A stretch of 46,221 nucleotides of DNA from Alphaproteobacteria bacterium. GTDB lineage: Bacteria; Pseudomonadota; Alphaproteobacteria; Rhizobiales; Aestuariivirgaceae. How positions within the stretch are numbered: the stretch's first letter is position 1; each line of letters begins with the position of its first letter. Made by a program: the position numbers and the translations under genes. The notes beneath the pieces were generated by a model. That model was given only the letters and a program-made list of their open reading frames with translations. It was not told where the DNA came from and did not search any database. The stretch is taken from positions 1-46,221 of the forward strand of contig JAGWTZ010000022.1 in NCBI GenBank assembly GCA_028868695.1, in the 5' to 3' direction. Positions 43,509 to 46,221 of the stretch are shown one piece after another.

Positions 43509-44114
43509 ATGTCCGCAATGAACCCCAAGGTCACCGCCGCACTTGCAAAGGAAAAAGCCTGGCCGGAAGAATTCGCGGCACTTCGCGAGATCTGCCTCGC
43601 CTCCGGCCTTGCCGAGGATTTGAAATGGGGCAAGGCCTGCTACAGCCTGAATGGCGCCAATGTGGTGCTGATCCATGGCTTCAAGGCCTATTGCGCGTTG
43701 CTGTTCATGAAGGGTGCACTGCTGGACAACCGCCAGGGCCTGCTGGTGCAGCAAACCGAGAATGTGCAATCAGCCCGGCAGATCAGGTTCACGGGCCTTG
43801 GCGAAATCCGCCAACTTGCGCCGCGCCTGAAGGCCATCATTAGTGAAGCCATCGCCATCGAGAAATCCGGCGCCAAGGTGCAATTCAAGACCGCTGCCGA
43901 ATTTGCCGTGCCGGAAGAGTTTCAAGCCAAGCTGCAAAAAAGCGCCACGCTGAAAAAGGCCTTCGCCGCCCTCACCCCCGGCCGCCAAAAGCAATATCTG
44001 CTGTTCTTTGCTGGCGCCAAGCAGGCCGCCACCCGGGCGGCCCGCGTCGAGAAATTTGCTCCCCACATCCTGGCTGGCAAGGGAATGGATGACGAAGGCC
44101 CCGCTTCACGCTAG
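43509..44114 (+). CDS. YdeI / OmpD-associated family protein
   Basis: A 201-residue protein with two parts. The N-terminal DUF1801 fold has DLKWGKACYSLNGANVVLIH and FKAYCALLFMKGALLDNRQG. The C-terminal YdeI domain has VPEEFQAKLQKSATLKKAFA and LTPGRQKQYLLFFAGAKQAA. YdeI proteins have been linked to resistance to cationic antimicrobial peptides in Salmonella, but the biochemical function is unknown. There is no signal peptide. It is followed 43 bases later by the YeeE/YedE pair, possibly in one transcript. Start ATG 43509; ATG 43518 is also possible. Confidence 0.9.
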   Translation: MSAMNPKVTAALAKEKAWPEEFAALREICLASGLAEDLKWGKACYSLNGANVVLIHGFKAYCALLFMKGALLDNRQGLLVQQTENVQSARQIRFTGLGEIRQLAPRLKAIISEAIAIEKSGAKVQFKTAAEFAVPEEFQAKLQKSATLKKAFAALTPGRQKQYLLFFAGAKQAATRAARVEKFAPHILAGKGMDDEGPASR

Positions 44115-44157
44115 AAGCGCCGCCGACAGTTCCACCTTTTTCACCGGGAATCCAGGA

Positions 44158-44586
44158 ATGCACACAGATTTCACCCTCTATGCGGGCCTCTTGGGCGGGG
44201 CGCTCATTGGCCTTGCCGCCGTCGTCATGATGGCTGGTGCTGGCCGCATTGCCGGCTGCTCGGGCATATTCCGCTCGATGCTCACCGCCAAGCCGGATGC
44301 CGATTTCATCTGGCGCGCCTTGTTCGTGGCGGGCCTCATCGGCGGCGTCATTCTGGCGCGGCCCTATGCGCCCAATGCCCAGGCGGTGGCTTTGCCCAGC
44401 CTTGCCGCGGCGGTGATCGGCGGCTTCTGCGTGGGCGCCGGCACATCGCTCAGCAATGGCTGCACCTCGGGCCATGGCATTTGCGGCATCTCACGCTTCT
44501 CCATCCGCTCGCTGGTCGCCACCCTCACCTTCATGGTGGTGGCCATCATCACGGTTTACATCACCCACCATGTGATCGGGGGCTGA
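44158..44586 (+). CDS. YeeE/YedE sulfur-transport family protein, first half
   Basis: A 142-residue membrane protein with about four helices: YAGLLGGALIGLAAVVMMAG, then ALFVAGLIGGVILARPY, ALPSLAAAVIGGFCVGAGTS and SLVATLTFMVVAIITVYI. The conserved NGCTSGHGICGISRFS is the first cysteine motif of the YeeE/YedE fold; these cysteines shuttle thiosulfate or a sulfane-sulfur compound across the membrane. In this split form each polypeptide is half a transporter (PmpA-like). Start ATG 44158 follows GGGA. The second half begins three bases after its stop. Confidence 0.9.
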   Translation: MHTDFTLYAGLLGGALIGLAAVVMMAGAGRIAGCSGIFRSMLTAKPDADFIWRALFVAGLIGGVILARPYAPNAQAVALPSLAAAVIGGFCVGAGTSLSNGCTSGHGICGISRFSIRSLVATLTFMVVAIITVYITHHVIGG

Positions 44587-44589
44587 ACC

Positions 44590-45009
44590 ATGCTGATGCA
44601 ACGCCTCACCATTCTTGTCTCCGGCCTCATCTTCGGCGCGGGCCTTGCCGTCTCCGGCATGGTGAATCCCGCCAAGGTCATCAACTTCCTCGATTTCGGC
44701 GGGCCATTTGATGCAACGCTGCTGGTGGTCTTTGCCGCAGGCGTCGCCGTGGCAACGCTGGGCTATTACCTCACCTTCAAGCGCGCCAAGCCGCTCTTTG
44801 CTTCTGCCTTCTCGGTGCCCACCTCAAAGGTGATTGATGCGCGCCTCGTAGGCGGTGCGGCGATCTTCGGCATCGGCTGGGGCATCACCGGCTTCTGCCC
44901 CGGCCCAGCCATGGCCTCGCTCGCTTACCTCCAGCCCGTCAGCGTGGTCTTCCTTGCCGCGATGGCAGTGGGCACATTGGCCACAAGATTGCTGCCCGCC
45001 AAGCGCTAG
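44590..45009 (+). CDS. YeeE/YedE family protein, second half (DUF6691, PmpB-like)
   Basis: A 139-residue membrane protein with about four helices. ILVSGLIFGAGLAVSGMVNP opens it. The second motif of the transporter is GIGWGITGFCPGPAMASLAY, whose single cysteine faces the cysteine motif of the first half. LVVFAAGVAVATLGYYLTFK forms another helix. It pairs with the gene just upstream to make a complete YeeE/YedE-type channel for thiosulfate-like sulfur compounds. It is convergent with rsmE, and the stops overlap by four bases. Sulfur-handling genes commonly next to such pairs (MBL-fold persulfide dioxygenase, ArsR regulator) are absent here. Confidence 0.9.
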   Translation: MLMQRLTILVSGLIFGAGLAVSGMVNPAKVINFLDFGGPFDATLLVVFAAGVAVATLGYYLTFKRAKPLFASAFSVPTSKVIDARLVGGAAIFGIGWGITGFCPGPAMASLAYLQPVSVVFLAAMAVGTLATRLLPAKR

Positions 45010-45743
45010 GCGCGCGTTCCCCAATCCCCCAGCACGGCCTGCACCAGCGCCAGAATGGCAACGGCGGCCGTGTCGGCGCGCATGATGCGCGGCCCCAGCG
45101 AAATCGCTGTCACAAAGGGCAGCGCCTTCAACATGGCGCGTTCTTCAACCGTGAAGCCACCTTCCGGCCCCACCAGAATGGCGGCAGGGGTTTTCAGTTT
45201 TGACAATGCCGCCACGGCATTGCCCGGTTCCGCCGCCTCATCGCAATAAATCAGCGCGCGGCCGCTCTCCCAGCCGCGCAGTGCCGCATTGAGGCTCACG
45301 GGTTCCAGAACCTCCGGCAGGAAAACCAGATTGCACTGTTCGGCCGCCTCAATAACATTGGCCCTCATGCGCTCCAGGTTGACGCGCTCGGCAATGGTGC
45401 GCGCGGTGATCACCGGGCGCAGGCGGCGCGCGCCCAGCTCGGTTGCTTTCTGCACCAGATAATCCAGCCGCGTATGTTTCAACGGCGCGAACAGATAGTC
45501 GATGTCCGGCGGCGGCGCGGCAGCGCTGGTCAGCCGTTCCAGCCGCAGCAGCATCTTCTTCTTGGCGGCCTCGGCCACATAGGCCAAGAATTCGCCATCC
45601 CGCCCATTGAACACCGCCACGGCATCGCCCGGAACCAGCCTCAACACCGTGCCCAAATAATGCGCCTGCTCAGCCGCAAGCGCCACCTCGAGGCCCGCGC
45701 CAAGCGGCTGGTCAACAAACAAACGGGGCGTGGATTTTGCCAT
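45006..45743 (-). CDS. rsmE: 16S rRNA (uracil-1498-N3)-methyltransferase
   Basis: A 245-residue SPOUT-class enzyme that methylates U1498 of 16S rRNA with SAM. The knot motifs are in place: AILVGPEGGFTVEERAML and AISLGPRIMRADTAAVAIL (usual form GPRILRAETA, here with conservative changes). The N-terminal PUA-like domain has QPLGAGLEVALAAEQAHYLG and VFNGRDGEFLA. It is divergent from ubiA by 23 bases, an adjacency seen in many alphaproteobacteria. Confidence 0.95.
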   Translation of the reverse strand: MAKSTPRLFVDQPLGAGLEVALAAEQAHYLGTVLRLVPGDAVAVFNGRDGEFLAYVAEAAKKKMLLRLERLTSAAAPPPDIDYLFAPLKHTRLDYLVQKATELGARRLRPVITARTIAERVNLERMRANVIEAAEQCNLVFLPEVLEPVSLNAALRGWESGRALIYCDEAAEPGNAVAALSKLKTPAAILVGPEGGFTVEERAMLKALPFVTAISLGPRIMRADTAAVAILALVQAVLGDWGTRA

Positions 45744-45766
45744 CGCCCCCGTGTATCACGGCGCGC

Positions 45767-46221
45767 ATGAGTGATGCCAGCAGAACCACGATTGCTGATG
45801 CGGTGAAGGCCCATTGGGTGGAGCGCCTGCCGCCTGCCGTGATCCCCTATGCCCAGCTGATGCGCCTTGAGCGGCCCATCGGCTGGTGGCTGCTGCTTTT
45901 GCCTTGCTGGTGGGGGCTGGCGCTGGCCCAGCTGGCACAAGGCGGCGGCATGCCAAGCCTGCCTTTGGCGGCGCTGTTTCTGGTGGGCGCCATTGTCATG
46001 CGTGGCGCGGGCTGCGTGGTCAACGACCTTGCCGACCATGAGTTTGACGCCAAGGTGGAGCGCACCCGCCTGCGCCCCCTGCCCTCGGGCCGCGTGACGC
46101 GCCCGCAGGCCGCGGCCTTCCTCGCAGCATTGCTGCTGGCCGGTCTGGTGGTGCTGCTGCAATTCAACCGCCTCACCATCATCACCGCCATCTGCTCGCT
46201 GCTGATCGTTGCGGTCTATCC
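45767..46221 (+). CDS. ubiA: 4-hydroxybenzoate octaprenyltransferase, N-terminal part (cut by window edge)
   Basis: The first 151 residues of a UbiA-family prenyltransferase, which adds the polyprenyl chain to 4-hydroxybenzoate in ubiquinone synthesis in the inner membrane. Seen are AQLMRLERPIGWWLLLLPCW, a first helix, and the prenyl-diphosphate motif CVVNDLADHEFDAKVERTR (N-D-x-x-D-x-x-x-D), followed by RLRPLPSGRVT. The frame is open at the window end. Start ATG 45767; its promoter must lie in the 23 bases to rsmE or inside that gene. Confidence 0.93.
   Translation, partial: MSDASRTTIADAVKAHWVERLPPAVIPYAQLMRLERPIGWWLLLLPCWWGLALAQLAQGGGMPSLPLAALFLVGAIVMRGAGCVVNDLADHEFDAKVERTRLRPLPSGRVTRPQAAAFLAALLLAGLVVLLQFNRLTIITAICSLLIVAVY

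Overview
This is a high-GC stretch (roughly 60-65 % by eye) of an alphaproteobacterial chromosome, most likely from the order Hyphomicrobiales (Rhizobiales) or a close relative. The evidence is the cytochrome aa3 oxidase gene order ctaC-ctaD-ctaB-orf-ctaG-ctaE-DUF983-surf1 followed by thrC and an M16 peptidase, an IalB-family protein, a plant-type glutamate-cysteine ligase, a proline-utilisation gene putA divergent from an Lrp-type regulator, and a betaine-lipid cassette. I see no prophage, transposase, CRISPR array or rRNA. Most of the window is ordinary, dense chromosome.

Layout. 1-1.1 kb: the 5' part of a copper-exporting P-type ATPase gene, divergent from a CueR-type MerR regulator, with a textbook 19-bp-spacer promoter over an operator palindrome. 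1.1-4.0 kb: a PlcP-like metallophosphoesterase divergent from btaA-btaB. Together these would replace phospholipids with the phosphorus-free betaine lipid DGTS, and the shared intergenic region holds Pho-box-like repeats. 4.0-8.1 kb: putA and its Lrp-type regulator, with a perfect inverted repeat between them. 8.1-9.3 kb: a conserved unknown protein and a HAD phosphatase. 9.4-15.2 kb: a peptide-type ABC transporter operon (two permeases, two ATPases, one binding protein) headed by a GAF-domain protein. 15.3-16.8 kb: a mannitol/fructuronate-type dehydrogenase. 16.8-18.7 kb: small membrane and secreted proteins and two separate Flp-type pilin genes. 18.7-20.8 kb: two unrelated SAM methyltransferases, the first in lower-GC DNA. 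20.85 kb: tRNA-Arg(CCT). 21-23.7 kb: a class III aminotransferase, an acetyltransferase and a 3-hydroxyisobutyrate-dehydrogenase-like enzyme. 23.75-27.0 kb: a paired palindromic repeat and a large membrane EAL protein with a degenerate GGDEF domain.

27.05-36.6 kb is one long minus-strand series: cytochrome oxidase structural and assembly genes, then thrC, an M16 peptidase and a RimJ-like acetyltransferase, mostly with overlapping starts and stops. One gene in it is only 50 codons long. 36.8-41.0 kb runs on the plus strand: ialB-like gene, tldD, HAD hydrolase, MATE exporter. 41.1-46.2 kb: a LysR regulator divergent from a possible 40-codon gene, gshA, a YdeI-family protein, a split YeeE/YedE sulfur-transport pair, rsmE, and the start of ubiA, cut by the window edge.

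The strongest system-level signals are the plcP/btaAB phosphate-starvation lipid-remodelling module with candidate Pho boxes, the metal- and proline-responsive divergent promoters, the GAF-headed peptide transporter operon, and the AT-rich double palindrome at 23.75 kb. None is proven new by sequence alone. Gene functions are by family recognition from the translated sequence; no database search was run.
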